64,000 bases of DNA from Polynucleobacter sp. 15G-AUS-farblos (GCF_018882445.1 NZ_JACVOM010000006.1:62001-126000), one strand, 5' to 3'. Shown: positions 15,900-24,930, counted from the stretch's first letter. Notes: generated from the letters alone by a model not told the origin. Numbers and translations: made by a program.

Positions 15900-16253
15900 T
15901 CTTCCGGCATCCTATCTAATTTATAAATACCATTTTTTGTATCCATAATGTGCTTACCAGCTCGCTTACCAGTAAAACATGGATTTTAGAGAGCTTGAAT
16001 GGATTCCTTAGAAGTGGTTTCTACCTTCAGGGTTTATAGATTCAGGGTTTAGTGGGCATTAGTGGACTTGGTAGAAAAGGCAAAATTTAGACCTCATCTC
16101 TGCCAGTACTTGTTCTAAGAGCCCCTTGCTGGGCTTCTTCTTTTTCTACCAATCCACCATTCAAATGAGATCGTGAGCATCGGCACTAGGTGTTTTCACT
16201 TATTTTGTAATTATAGTTGTGAAGTTCAGTACTTCTGTAGTATAGTAAAGGAT
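15900..16253. other. Non-coding stretch with competing inverted repeats
   Basis: This 354-bp gap has no supported ORF. It holds an 11-bp direct repeat, TTCAGGGTTTA (16026 and 16041). It also holds an 11-bp perfect inverted repeat, TTGGTAGAAAA at 16068-16078 with TTTTCTACCAA at 16142-16152. The same arm can pair with a third copy, TTTCTACC at 16018-16025. A GC hairpin with a T-rich tail lies inside. The arrangement could be a small RNA or the worn remains of a mobile element. Confidence 0.5.
16120..16147 (+). terminator. Putative intrinsic terminator
   Basis: The stem AGCCC/GGGCT with a 6-base loop (16120-16135) is followed by TCTTCTTTTTCT. The stem is short but GC-rich and the tail is U-rich. 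It lies 220 bp after the hydrolase stop, so it may end a separate small transcript. Confidence 0.45.
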
Positions 16254-16433
16254 ATGAAGCGACAAATACCGAAAACACAGATGGCTTTGGAATGGATAGG
16301 GAAGGGGATGACTGCAGCTCAGGCGGCCCGAAAACTTGAAATCTCAGAGTCCGGTGTTTATGCAGCATTAAGAAAAACCAAGGCAAAAGATCTTGGCTGT
16401 TGTCCTACTTGCGGTCACAAACTAAGGAAATAA
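16254..16433 (+). CDS. Mini HTH protein with C-terminal CPxCGH motif
   Basis: A 59-residue protein. Residues about 10-45 form a helix-turn-helix (MTAAQAARKLEISESGVYAA), and the tail ends in CCPTCGHKL, half of a zinc-ribbon-like metal site. The start is the ATG at 16254, preceded by AAAGGA; a longer frame upstream is unlikely. A GAAGT-N5-ACTTC inverted repeat lies 19-33 bp before the start and a TTGTGA/TATAGT pair could be its promoter, which would fit autoregulation. It resembles a stand-alone homing of a transposase- or invertase-type HTH, or a small transcription factor. The exported protein gene begins 2 bp after its stop. Confidence 0.65.
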   Translation: MKRQIPKTQMALEWIGKGMTAAQAARKLEISESGVYAALRKTKAKDLGCCPTCGHKLRK

Positions 16434-16435
16434 AA

Positions 16436-16732
16436 ATGAAGAAAATACTTTTAGCGCTTGCTTGTATTTCGGTTGCTGCATTTGCCTTTGCAAATAATGT
16501 TTCGGACTCCAATGAGCTTGTAACGCAACAGTGCAAGATTTCAGCAGAAGCGGTATCTACTCTGAAGAGCCTGCGCTACGGTAATACCTCTATACGTAAG
16601 GATGTGTCTAGCCTGATTAATCAAAGCCTTAAAACACCTGAGAATCGTCAGATTGCCAATAAAACGCTTAATCAAATGGTCGATGACAAGGTAAGCGATG
16701 CTCGTACGCTGGAAGGAAAGTATTGTTCTTGA
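16436..16732 (+). CDS. Small exported protein of unknown function
   Basis: A 98-residue protein with a clear signal peptide (MKKILLALACISVAAFAFA, cleavage near residue 19), so it is periplasmic. The mature part has two cysteines, one in QQCKIS and one in the C-terminal KYCS, which could form a disulfide. No family was recognised. The ATG at 16436 gives the signal peptide directly; an upstream frame overlapping the HTH gene is unlikely. It is probably co-transcribed with the mini HTH protein. Confidence 0.7.
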   Translation: MKKILLALACISVAAFAFANNVSDSNELVTQQCKISAEAVSTLKSLRYGNTSIRKDVSSLINQSLKTPENRQIANKTLNQMVDDKVSDARTLEGKYCS

Positions 16733-16793
16733 GTTATTTAGGGTGGGTCAGTAAATTGCTCAATAATTAATCTATCAATGTACGATAGCTAGT

Positions 16794-18239
16794 ATGAAAC
16801 TCTTGCTTTCCCTATACTTTTTTATCCTAGCCTTTATACAGGCGGGATTGTTAGTTGGCATCTATCACTATTACCGTAAACAAAACTTAGTAAAACCTAG
16901 TCCTTATTGGATGGGCTCTTTATTAATTAGTGTTTTAGCGCTATTCGTATTTGGTGGGGGTGTTTTGACGGTGAATGATATTGCGAAGCCGCAATTTAGC
17001 TTTACCGTTGCCAATACACTCTTTGTGGCAGCAGCAATATTCCAAGGCTTGTTTTGTAAATCTTTGAATCAAAAGGTTACAAGGCGCGAGGCATATGCAT
17101 TTGGAGTTGGCCTGCTGATATTTGCGATCTTGTTTGAAGTGATGCGTCATCTCGGAACCTTTGAGATGAGGACCATTGTGATGGCTAGTCTTGCAAGTGT
17201 TCTGTATGGATGGCAAATTATGGCCATTCGTAAGAGACGGGCCGCAGAGGTCTCTGCTCAGTTGCAATATCTTCAGTACGCTACTTTTGCAGAACTATTT
17301 TTAGCCCTATCGCGTATTGCTGTATTAATTGGTCAATCCTTTACGATTCGAGATGTGGAACAAATTCCAGAGTTTTTAATTCTGGCAACGATATTTCAAT
17401 TGGTAATGAATACACTCTCCTATATTGCGATTGGAGGCTATTGGTCAGAGCGGATTTCTATCTCCAATATTCGCTCTCAAATAGAAAACCAAGAAGTAAA
17501 AGAATTACTGCTCGAGCGTGAGACATTAATTAATTCACTATTGAAAGCAAACAAAACCGTGGCAACAGGCGCCTTGTCTGCTTCGATTGCCCATGAGTTA
17601 AACCAACCGCTTGGTGCATCGCATCTGAATATTCAATTTCTGCAAAAGAAATTGGCGGAGGGCGATGTCGATCCTTTAGTGCAAAAGGAGATTTTGGATG
17701 CCTTATTATTGGACAATCAGCGTGCTGCAACTATTATCCGATCGTTAAGATCTATCTTTGCAGACGAGAAGTTATCGGCTGAAAGTATCGATTTTTCTGA
17801 ATTAATGAATTCAGTAATGAGTATTGTGCGCCCAGAGCTACAGTCTAGGTCTATTCAGATTGTCTTAAACCTAGAAGACAAATTAATGCTGCGCGTTAAT
17901 CGCAGTGAAATACAGCAAGTGATGCTCAATTTAATGAATAATGCCATCCAAGCACTGAGTTCAGAACACATTCAAGAAAAGATCATCACTATATCGGGAC
18001 GCTATGTTCAAGAGGGCGTAGAAATCTCAGTGGAAGACAGTGGTCCTGGACTCTCGCAAGATGCTCAAGCTCATCTCTTTGAACTACTTTCTACTGATCG
18101 AGACAAGGGAATGGGCTTAGGGCTGTGGCTTTGTAAGCATATCGTAATGCGTCACGGTGGAAAAATTGGGTATCAAACTCGTCTTGCAGGCGGGGCTCAA
18201 TTTATCTTGCTCTTACCTTTTCCAAATGAGACTAACTAA
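16794..18239 (+). CDS. Membrane sensor histidine kinase
   Basis: A 481-residue kinase. The N-terminal about 225 residues contain seven or so hydrophobic segments (7TM-like sensor, no large periplasmic loop). A linker helix is followed by the phospho-acceptor H-box ASIAHELNQPLGA, of the DctB/FixL-like HELNQPL type. The ATPase domain shows NLMNNAIQAL (N box), EDSGPGLS (G1) and GMGLGLWLCKHIV (G2). No response regulator gene is adjacent, so it is an orphan kinase here. Signal and partner are unknown. SixA encoded 3.7 kb upstream could act on histidine phosphates but nothing ties the two. Confidence 0.87.
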   Translation: MKLLLSLYFFILAFIQAGLLVGIYHYYRKQNLVKPSPYWMGSLLISVLALFVFGGGVLTVNDIAKPQFSFTVANTLFVAAAIFQGLFCKSLNQKVTRREAYAFGVGLLIFAILFEVMRHLGTFEMRTIVMASLASVLYGWQIMAIRKRRAAEVSAQLQYLQYATFAELFLALSRIAVLIGQSFTIRDVEQIPEFLILATIFQLVMNTLSYIAIGGYWSERISISNIRSQIENQEVKELLLERETLINSLLKANKTVATGALSASIAHELNQPLGASHLNIQFLQKKLAEGDVDPLVQKEILDALLLDNQRAATIIRSLRSIFADEKLSAESIDFSELMNSVMSIVRPELQSRSIQIVLNLEDKLMLRVNRSEIQQVMLNLMNNAIQALSSEHIQEKIITISGRYVQEGVEISVEDSGPGLSQDAQAHLFELLSTDRDKGMGLGLWLCKHIVMRHGGKIGYQTRLAGGAQFILLLPFPNETN

Positions 18240-18314
18240 AAACTGCTTCATCAATGCAAGATGAGCTTAGTCAATATGGATGTCTAAGGTCTGACTGCCT
18301 TTGAAGCTAGGGCT

Positions 18315-19541
18315 TTAAGGTGCAAATGCACCGCCTACCTCAAGCGATTTGAGTTCTTCCCCTGAAATGCCTAGTTCAGTCAATATTTCATGGTTATGTT
18401 CTCCGAGCAAAGGCGGGTGTTTGCGCACCTCTTGAGGGGTGCCATTCATCTTTACGGCAAAACCAATATTGGGCACCTTGCCTTCAATCGGGTGATCAAT
18501 TTCTATGCGCATCTCTCTGTGGCGCCCATGCTCGCTATCAAATGCTTGTGGATACGTATTAATTGGTCCAGCAGGAATGCCTGCGGCAAGCAATAAATCA
18601 ACCCACTCATCGCTGGATTTTTTAGTGAATGTTGTTTCTAGCTCAGAGGCGAGCTCGAGCCGATTGGCTAGCCTTGATGGGTTGGTTTTAAATCGCGCAT
18701 CTTCAAATAATTCTGGACGATGGATTGTTTCACACAGCTGTTTCCATAGTTTTTGATTGGTTGCTCCCATGACAAAATACCCATCAGCAGATTTCATCGC
18801 CTGGTATGGAGCGCTCATATGATTTGCAGTGCCAAGCTTATAGGGTTCTACCCCAGTTCCCCAATACTGAGATGTATCCCAGATTGAAAATGCCAATGCA
18901 GAATCAAAGAGTGAGGCATCAATAAACTGCCCTTGTCCTGTTTTCGTCCTTCCTATATAAGCCGACAAAATTCCATAAGTAGCAAACAGGGCACAACCAA
19001 TATCTGCCACTGGGACGCCTGCCTTGACTGGGGGGCCATCGGGATAGCCAGTGACACTCATCACGCCAGACATCGCTTGTGCCATTAAATCAAAGCCTGG
19101 GCGGTCTGCCCAAGGACCGGTTTGTCCAAACCCTGAAATGCTGGCGTAGATCAAGCCTGGGTTGATATCTTTTAAGCTAGGGTAGTCAATACCCAATTTT
19201 TTCATTACCCCAGGACGGTAGTTTTCTACCAAAATATCCGCAGTTTTCACTAGCTCAAAAAATACCTTTTTCCCTGACTCAGTTTTTAAATTCAGAGTAA
19301 GACTGCGTTTATTGCGATTCATATTCAGAAAGCCCATGCTATCTGAGCCCTTCATCTTGAATCCCATGGCGCCTCGAGTTTGGTCACCAGTGCCTGGGGG
19401 TTCAATCTTTATTACATCAGCACCCAAGTCGGCCAGTAGCATGCAGCAGTAGGGGCCAGCCATGACTTGGCTAACATCTAAAACTCTTACACCTGATAGG
19501 GGTAATGGCCTTTTTGCCTCATTTATAGGTGTTTTCGTCAT
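18315..19541 (-). CDS. CaiB/BaiF family III CoA-transferase
   Basis: A family III CoA-transferase of about 408 residues. Conserved features are LSGVRVLDVSQVMAGPYC with LADLGADVIKIEPP near the N-terminus, NLKTESGKKVF, and RPGFDLMAQAMSG, which holds the catalytic Asp that forms the acyl-CoA anhydride. It transfers CoA between organic acids. I start at the ATG at 19541, giving MTKTPINEAK; an upstream in-frame codon at 19586 adds 15 residues unlike the family. It is divergent from a Bug-type binding protein and next to a crotonase homologue, suggesting uptake and activation of an organic acid. The substrate is unknown. Confidence 0.88.
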   Translation of the reverse strand: MTKTPINEAKRPLPLSGVRVLDVSQVMAGPYCCMLLADLGADVIKIEPPGTGDQTRGAMGFKMKGSDSMGFLNMNRNKRSLTLNLKTESGKKVFFELVKTADILVENYRPGVMKKLGIDYPSLKDINPGLIYASISGFGQTGPWADRPGFDLMAQAMSGVMSVTGYPDGPPVKAGVPVADIGCALFATYGILSAYIGRTKTGQGQFIDASLFDSALAFSIWDTSQYWGTGVEPYKLGTANHMSAPYQAMKSADGYFVMGATNQKLWKQLCETIHRPELFEDARFKTNPSRLANRLELASELETTFTKKSSDEWVDLLLAAGIPAGPINTYPQAFDSEHGRHREMRIEIDHPIEGKVPNIGFAVKMNGTPQEVRKHPPLLGEHNHEILTELGISGEELKSLEVGGAFAP

Positions 19542-19608
19542 TGTCTCAATTGTTTTTATATGATTAACTAATAGTATCAAACACAATTAAAACAAAATTG
19601 GAGACTCT

Positions 19609-20598
19609 ATGTTGGTTAAGGCACCAAAGATGGCCACTCGTATTATTGCTACTTTTATTCTTGGCTTATGCCCTTTGTTGGCAATGGCTCAGTCTAACTA
19701 TCCCAATAAACCGATACGCTTGATTGTCGGTTTTGCGCCAGGCGGTGGTACAGATATTGTGGCTCGAGCAATCGCTCCCAAAATGAGTGAGCTCTTGGGT
19801 CAAAGTGTTGTCATAGAAAACAGGGCGGGAGCTGCTGGAACCATTGGCGCTGATTTAGTAGCCAAATCTAACCCAGATGGCTATACCTTGTTAATGGGGC
19901 ACTCTAATTCAAATGCAATCTCTCCATATGTATTAACGAACGTACCTTACAACCCAGCCACTGATTTCACACCTATCACTTACTTAGGTTATGTGCCTAA
20001 TGTATTAGTAGTGAAATCCTCATTACCTGTAAATTCTGTAGCCCAATTAATCTCTTTAGCCAAATCCAATCCTGGTCAAATGACCTATGGCTCCTCAGGT
20101 ATTGGTAGTACGCAACATTTAGCTGGTGCTTTGTTTTCAAACATAGCAGGCATTTCAATGAATCACGTTCCCTATAAAGGAAGTGGTCAAGCCATTATCG
20201 ACTTACTCGGTGGTCAAATCACCATGAACTTCGATACATTGCCTCCTAATTTGCAGCAAATTCGTCAAGGCAATCTCAAGGCCTTAGCTATCTCAACACC
20301 TAAACGTTTGGCGCTGTTACCCAACGTCCCTACATTTAATGAAGTTGGCATCGTTGGTTTTGATGTGACGAATTGGTACTCAGTCATGGGGCCAAAGAAT
20401 ATGGACCCAGCACTCGTAAATAAAATTGACCAGGCAGTAAGAGCGTCAATGAATGATCCAGAGATTAAGAAAACCCTAGACTCACAGGGTCTTCAGCCTG
20501 ACGGTCCAGCCACACCAGCGGCATTTAGCTTATTTTTAGCAGGCGAGCTTGCAAAATATCAGCGCTTAGTGAAGAGTCTGAATATCAAAGCTGAATAA
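19609..20598 (+). CDS. Bug/TctC-type periplasmic substrate-binding protein
   Basis: A 329-residue exported binding protein. A signal peptide (about residues 1-27, ending in ALAMAQS) is followed by [21 protein letters not shown] and the [15 protein letters not shown] loop, which are hallmarks of the Bug family. Bug proteins bind small carboxylates and similar ligands for tripartite (TTT) uptake. No TctA/TctB membrane genes are present in the window, so it is an orphan, as is common in Burkholderiales. It shares a 67-bp divergent region with the CaiB-type gene and is followed 10 bp later by a crotonase homologue. Confidence 0.9.
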   Translation: MLVKAPKMATRIIATFILGLCPLLAMAQSNYPNKPIRLIVGFAPGGGTDIVARAIAPKMSELLGQSVVIENRAGAAGTIGADLVAKSNPDGYTLLMGHSNSNAISPYVLTNVPYNPATDFTPITYLGYVPNVLVVKSSLPVNSVAQLISLAKSNPGQMTYGSSGIGSTQHLAGALFSNIAGISMNHVPYKGSGQAIIDLLGGQITMNFDTLPPNLQQIRQGNLKALAISTPKRLALLPNVPTFNEVGIVGFDVTNWYSVMGPKNMDPALVNKIDQAVRASMNDPEIKKTLDSQGLQPDGPATPAAFSLFLAGELAKYQRLVKSLNIKAE

Positions 20599-20608
20599 GT
20601 CGGTTTTG

Positions 20609-21406
20609 ATGACTGCTGTAGATCAACCGGATCGCCGCGCAGAAGTTACTTATGAACTGCGCGGTAAGCTTGCTTATGTAAGCTTAGATCATGTAGCTGC
20701 CAGAAATGCCATGACAGCTGCTATGTATGAACGTTTGCAATCGATCTGTATTGAGATTTCTAAAAACCCAGCCATTCGTGTCTTAGTGCTTCGGGGGGCT
20801 GGAGGCAAAGCTTTTGTAGCTGGAAGCGATATTGCCCAATTTTCAGATTTTCGTTCTGGTGATGACGGTCTCCTATATGAAAAGGGAATTGATCAATACT
20901 TAAGTCCCCTAGCTATGCTGCCTATACCAAGCATTGCTGTTATTGAGGGGATGGCTGTCGGCGGTGGCTTGGCCATTGCTACTTGTTGTGACTTTCGAAT
21001 TGCCACAAACAATGCACGCTTTGGCGTGCCGATCGCGAAAACACTTGGCAATTGCCTTTCATCCAATAACTTAGCTTGGCTAGTCAGCCACTTGGGAGTT
21101 CCCTTGGTAAAGCGAATGCTGCTCTTGGCGGAACTCATTCCAGCAGAAGAGCTATTGAAGCAAGGATATTTATTGAAAGTGTGCGATGAAAAAGACTTGG
21201 ATGAAGCCATTTCAGAGTTAGCTGATCGACTCGCAACTTTAGCGCCAATCACGCAAAAAGCTAGCAAGCAGATGATAGCGAGACAGATTAGCAATCTGGC
21301 AACGGATTGTCAGGATTTAATTTATGAAACCTATGGAAGTTCTGACTTCCAAAATGGAGTTAAATCATTTTTAAGTGGTACAGCGCCAACCTGGACTGGC
21401 AAATAA
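20609..21406 (+). CDS. Crotonase-family protein lacking both catalytic glutamates
   Basis: A 265-residue enoyl-CoA hydratase/isomerase-fold protein. GGKAFVAGSDIAQF carries the first oxyanion-hole amide and AVGGGLAIATCCDF the second. The two Glu residues of classical enoyl-CoA hydratase (in GGGCELA and QPEI) correspond to Ala and Ile here (GGGLAIA and VPIAK). Hydration of enoyl-CoA is thus unlikely; an isomerase, racemase, thioesterase or decarboxylase activity is more plausible. The ATG at 20609 is preferred over an overlapping TTG at 20606. It is the last gene of the Bug operon and ends 1 bp before convergent hemW. Confidence 0.82.
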   Translation: MTAVDQPDRRAEVTYELRGKLAYVSLDHVAARNAMTAAMYERLQSICIEISKNPAIRVLVLRGAGGKAFVAGSDIAQFSDFRSGDDGLLYEKGIDQYLSPLAMLPIPSIAVIEGMAVGGGLAIATCCDFRIATNNARFGVPIAKTLGNCLSSNNLAWLVSHLGVPLVKRMLLLAELIPAEELLKQGYLLKVCDEKDLDEAISELADRLATLAPITQKASKQMIARQISNLATDCQDLIYETYGSSDFQNGVKSFLSGTAPTWTGK

Positions 21407-21407
21407 C

Positions 21408-22601
21408 TTAATTCAGAAAAATTTCTTGAACATTGTTCAAGTATGTCAAGCCTAGTGGAGTTGCTTTAAGAGATATGGGATTAGGATCTAGTAATCCTTT
21501 TTTAGAAGCCTCATCAAGGCCCTTGCTAATGACATTTAATGGCAGGCCTGTGCGCTCCGTAAAGGTATTGGTTGCCACGCCATTAGTAAGCCGTAAAGCA
21601 TTGAGCATGAACTCAAAGGGCAGATCAGAAGCAGGAACTTCTCTCGCTTCAATCAAAGCATTACCTTTGGTTTCCATATTCTGCATATAAGTCTCAGGAT
21701 GGCGTTCGCGTACTTGTCTTGTGATTTTGTCAGGGAAGGAAATTTTTCCATGAGCGCCAGCCCCAATGCCAATGTAATCACCAAAGCGCCAGTAGTTCAG
21801 ATTATGTTTGCACTCCATGCCAGGCTTAGCATAGGCAGATACTTCATAGCGTTGGTAGCCTGCATTGGAAAGCAGTTCTAAATTCTGCTCAAAGATGGCA
21901 TCGATCACCTCTTCTTTGGGAAGTTTAGGTGGAAAGCTAGCAAAGTAGGTATTGGGCTCTAGAGTCAGATTGTAAAAAGACAGGTGAGGGGTTTTAAAAG
22001 ACAGGGCTGTCTCCACATCACGCTTGGCATCATCTAAGGTTTGCATCGGAAGCCCGTACATTAAGTCCAAATTGACCGACTTAAAATGTTTTAGGGCAAT
22101 TTCAATTGCACGTTTTGCCTCTGAGCCATTATGAATTCGTCCCAAGGCCTTGAGCTGTTCATCTTGAAAGCTTTGAATACCCAAAGAAACACGATTGATG
22201 CCAGCTTTAGCAAATCCAGCAAATTTTTCCGTTTCAACAGAGCCAGGATTAGCCTCCATGGTAATTTCTGCGTCAGGCTCTAAATTGATGCGAGCACGAA
22301 TAGCAGAAATTAATCTATCCATTCCTTGGGCCGAGAGCAAACTCGGTGTGCCACCACCAATAAAAATGCTATGAACCTGTCTGCCCCAAATGCGGGGTAG
22401 CTCGGTTTCTAAATCAGCAATCAATGCATTGATATATTGCTCTTCATCAAAGCCAGATTTAACGCCCGCACCTTCTTTAATTTGATGAGAGTTGAAATCA
22501 CAGTAAGGACATTTTTTTTCACACCAAGGAAAGTGAATATATAAAGCGAGAGGTGGCAGCGCTGTAAGGTTTGCTTTATTCAAACTACTGTTCATCATCA
22601 T
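21408..22601 (-). CDS. hemW: Radical SAM haem chaperone HemW (oxygen-independent CPO-like)
   Basis: A 397-residue radical SAM protein. The CX3CX2C cluster is HFPWCEKKCPYCDF near residue 28, followed by SIFIGGGTPSLLS and EANPGSVE, both typical of HemW/HemN. HemW was long annotated as coproporphyrinogen III oxidase but binds haem and delivers it to respiratory enzymes. The C-terminal HemN-like domain is present. The start overlaps the rdgB stop (ATGA), the usual hemW-rdgB order. Three consecutive ATG codons make the exact start ambiguous by up to two residues. Confidence 0.92.
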   Translation of the reverse strand: MMMNSSLNKANLTALPPLALYIHFPWCEKKCPYCDFNSHQIKEGAGVKSGFDEEQYINALIADLETELPRIWGRQVHSIFIGGGTPSLLSAQGMDRLISAIRARINLEPDAEITMEANPGSVETEKFAGFAKAGINRVSLGIQSFQDEQLKALGRIHNGSEAKRAIEIALKHFKSVNLDLMYGLPMQTLDDAKRDVETALSFKTPHLSFYNLTLEPNTYFASFPPKLPKEEVIDAIFEQNLELLSNAGYQRYEVSAYAKPGMECKHNLNYWRFGDYIGIGAGAHGKISFPDKITRQVRERHPETYMQNMETKGNALIEAREVPASDLPFEFMLNALRLTNGVATNTFTERTGLPLNVISKGLDEASKKGLLDPNPISLKATPLGLTYLNNVQEIFLN

Positions 22602-23191
22602 GCAGCGCGCATTTTCAATTGCGTAATGAGTTCTCTTAATGCTTGACCTCGATGGCTAATCGCATTCTTTTGGATTGGATCAAGTTGTGCGGCTGTCATG
22701 TTTTGATCAGGGAGAAAGAAATACGGATCATATCCAAAGCCGTTATCACCAACAGCTGCATCCTGAATGAGTCCATGCCATTTAGTCTGAACAGTAAGAG
22801 GCTTGGGGTCATCAGCTTGATTTACAAAGACGAGTGCGCATACATAATGCGCTGCTCGATTAGACTCCCCCTGTAAAGCAGTGATGAGTTTGTGGTTGTT
22901 GGCAGCATCATTAGAAGGCTCCCCTGCATATCGAGCAGAGTAAACCCCGGGCGCACCACCCAAAGCATCAACACAAATTCCTGAGTCATCTGCTAGGGCG
23001 GGCAATCCACTGGCAGCACTGGCATGTCGCGCTTTAGCTAAAGCATTCTCGACAAAGGTAGGGTGTGGCTCTTCGCAGGAAGGAATACCCAAATCACCTT
23101 GCGGTATTACTTCAAATTGAAGGGGGGCTAATAGAGCTTGAAATTCTCTTAGCTTGCCAGCATTGTTTGAGGCTAAAACCAGTTTTTGCAT
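22598..23191 (-). CDS. rdgB: dITP/XTP pyrophosphatase RdgB
   Basis: A 197-residue Ham1/RdgB-family nucleotide house-cleaning enzyme. It hydrolyses dITP, ITP and XTP to monophosphates, keeping deaminated purines out of DNA and RNA. The N-terminal VLASNNAGKLREF, LADDSGICVDALGG and GVYSARYAG are diagnostic, and NGFGYDPYFF near residue 150 supplies substrate-binding aromatics. It is full length and lies 8 bp after rph in a minus-strand operon rph-rdgB-hemW, a common proteobacterial arrangement. Confidence 0.95.
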   Translation of the reverse strand: MQKLVLASNNAGKLREFQALLAPLQFEVIPQGDLGIPSCEEPHPTFVENALAKARHASAASGLPALADDSGICVDALGGAPGVYSARYAGEPSNDAANNHKLITALQGESNRAAHYVCALVFVNQADDPKPLTVQTKWHGLIQDAAVGDNGFGYDPYFFLPDQNMTAAQLDPIQKNAISHRGQALRELITQLKMRAA

Positions 23192-23199
23192 GCGCTTAT

Positions 23200-23940
23200 T
23201 TATTTCAAACAGTCCGCTTGTAATCGACTAAGTTCGCGAATGCCTTTTTCAGCTAAATCCAAAAGTGAGTCTAACTCTGCTCTCGAGAAAGTAGCGCCCT
23301 CAGCGGTACCTTGAACTTCAATCATGCCGCCTTTGCCGGTCATCACGACATTCATATCGGTATCGCATGAGGAATCTTCTGGGTAATCTAAATCGAGCAC
23401 AGGAGTTCCTTGATAGATGCCAACAGAAATCGCAGCGACGCTATCGATGATGGGGTCTTTAGTGAGTACGCCACTATTAAGTAATTGATTTACGGCATCT
23501 CTAGCAGCAACATAGGCGCCGGTAATAGAAGCAGTTCGCGTGCCGCCATCCGCTTGCAGTACATCACAATCCAAATGGATCGTACGCTCGCCCAATACAT
23601 TTAAATCAAAGACGCTACGCATGGCGCGACCAATCAGACGCTGAATTTCTTGGGTACGACCAGATTGTTTACCTCGGGCCGCTTCACGATCGCTACGAGT
23701 GTGGGTGGAACGGGGCAGCATTCCGTACTCCGCTGTAACCCAACCTTCTCCAGAGCCTTTTTTATGTGGAGGCACCTTTTCTAGGATGCTGGCAGTACAT
23801 AGCACCTTAGTATCTCCAAAGGCAATCAGCACGGATCCTTCAGCATGTTTGGTAAAGGCTCTAGATATAGTGACAGGGCGTAATTCTTGGGGATTGCGTC
23901 CGCTAGGGCGGCTGATATTGCCTTGGTTTGTGGTGCTCAT
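23200..23940 (-). CDS. rph: Ribonuclease PH
   Basis: A 246-residue phosphorolytic 3'-to-5' exoribonuclease that trims tRNA 3' ends. The start [28 protein letters not shown], and RTHTR-like [22 protein letters not shown] segments are characteristic (R-x-x-x-R phosphate-binding region), as is [17 protein letters not shown]. It is full length. It is divergent from yicC across 43 bp, so the two genes share a compact promoter region. Confidence 0.95.
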   Translation of the reverse strand: MSTTNQGNISRPSGRNPQELRPVTISRAFTKHAEGSVLIAFGDTKVLCTASILEKVPPHKKGSGEGWVTAEYGMLPRSTHTRSDREAARGKQSGRTQEIQRLIGRAMRSVFDLNVLGERTIHLDCDVLQADGGTRTASITGAYVAARDAVNQLLNSGVLTKDPIIDSVAAISVGIYQGTPVLDLDYPEDSSCDTDMNVVMTGKGGMIEVQGTAEGATFSRAELDSLLDLAEKGIRELSRLQADCLK

Positions 23941-23983
23941 GGAATTTGGTCCTATTCGTTAGCTATCAATCTACAATGTTCAT

Positions 23984-24913
23984 ATGATATCGAGCATGAC
24001 TGGTTATGGCAGCGCTTCCCGCCAAGTCTCCCTAGGAGGGGGTGTGGTTGCTGATCTGCAGGTGGAATGTCGGGCTGTGAATAGCCGCTTTCTGGATTTA
24101 GGCTTTCGTCTTCCGGATGAATGCCGCGGGGCAGAGCCTGCCTTACGCGAAATGGCGACTCAGGCACTGTCGCGTGGCAAGGTCGAGTTTCGAGCAGCCT
24201 GGAGGGTAAATGCCGGGTCTGGATCTCAAAGCAAAGCCAATCCCCATGTATTGGGTGCCCTCAATAAGGATCGCCTTGATGCACTCTATACCCTCCAAGA
24301 GAAGGCTCAAGAAGCTTTTCCTAAATCAGCTGCGTTGACCATCTCGGATATTTTGCGCTGGCCCGGTGTGGTCTCAGAGCCTCGAGGAGAAGAGGAAGGT
24401 TGGATTGCGGCTACTGTGGAAGCGGGGCGGGCTGCCTTAGCGGCGTTGATGGAAAGTCGTCATGCTGAAGGTAAGGCTCTGGTTGGAGTGCTCACCAATA
24501 TCACTCAAATGATGCGTGACATTGTGCGGGTGATTGAACCTAAGGTTCCAGAATATGTTTCGCAGTACCAAGACAAATTAACTGAACGACTATCAGAGGC
24601 CCTTGCGGCTCAAGAGCAGTCAAAGGGCGGCCCAGAGTTGATGGAAAGAATCCGTCAGGAAGTTGTACTGTATGCCGTCAGAATTGATGTTGCAGAAGAG
24701 TTTGCGAGATTAAAGACCCATTTACAGGCGGTAGATACTGCCTTAGCTGCTAATGGCCCTGTAGGTAAGCGTCTAGATTTTCTGATGCAGGAACTTAATC
24801 GCGAGGCCAATACATTAAGTTCAAAATCGGTTTCAGAAGAATGTACTCAAGCTGCATTAGAGTTAAAGCTCTTCATTGAGCAAATGCGTGAACAAGTACA
24901 AAATTTAGAGTAA
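23984..24913 (+). CDS. yicC: YicC-family endoribonuclease
   Basis: A 309-residue YicC/YloC protein. MISSMTGYGSA at the start, ECRAVNSRFLDLGFRLP near residue 35, and the C-terminal GKRLDFLMQELNREANTLSSK match the family. E. coli YicC is a manganese-dependent endoribonuclease linked to small-RNA turnover. A TACAAT -10 box (23972-23977) lies only 6 bp before the start codon, so the mRNA may be leaderless. It precedes gmk by 17 bp, the usual yicC-gmk order. Confidence 0.92.
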   Translation: MISSMTGYGSASRQVSLGGGVVADLQVECRAVNSRFLDLGFRLPDECRGAEPALREMATQALSRGKVEFRAAWRVNAGSGSQSKANPHVLGALNKDRLDALYTLQEKAQEAFPKSAALTISDILRWPGVVSEPRGEEEGWIAATVEAGRAALAALMESRHAEGKALVGVLTNITQMMRDIVRVIEPKVPEYVSQYQDKLTERLSEALAAQEQSKGGPELMERIRQEVVLYAVRIDVAEEFARLKTHLQAVDTALAANGPVGKRLDFLMQELNREANTLSSKSVSEECTQAALELKLFIEQMREQVQNLE

Positions 24914-24930
24914 TCCATACAATCACTTTT

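Noticed and set aside
15900..16160. Reverse-strand protein remnants in the non-coding stretch
   Set aside because: Short open stretches exist but are broken by stops in every frame and show no recognisable domain.
16173..16253. N-terminal extension of the mini HTH protein
   Set aside because: It runs over the likely promoter and inverted repeat, has no ribosome site, and the ATG at 16254 follows AAAGGA.
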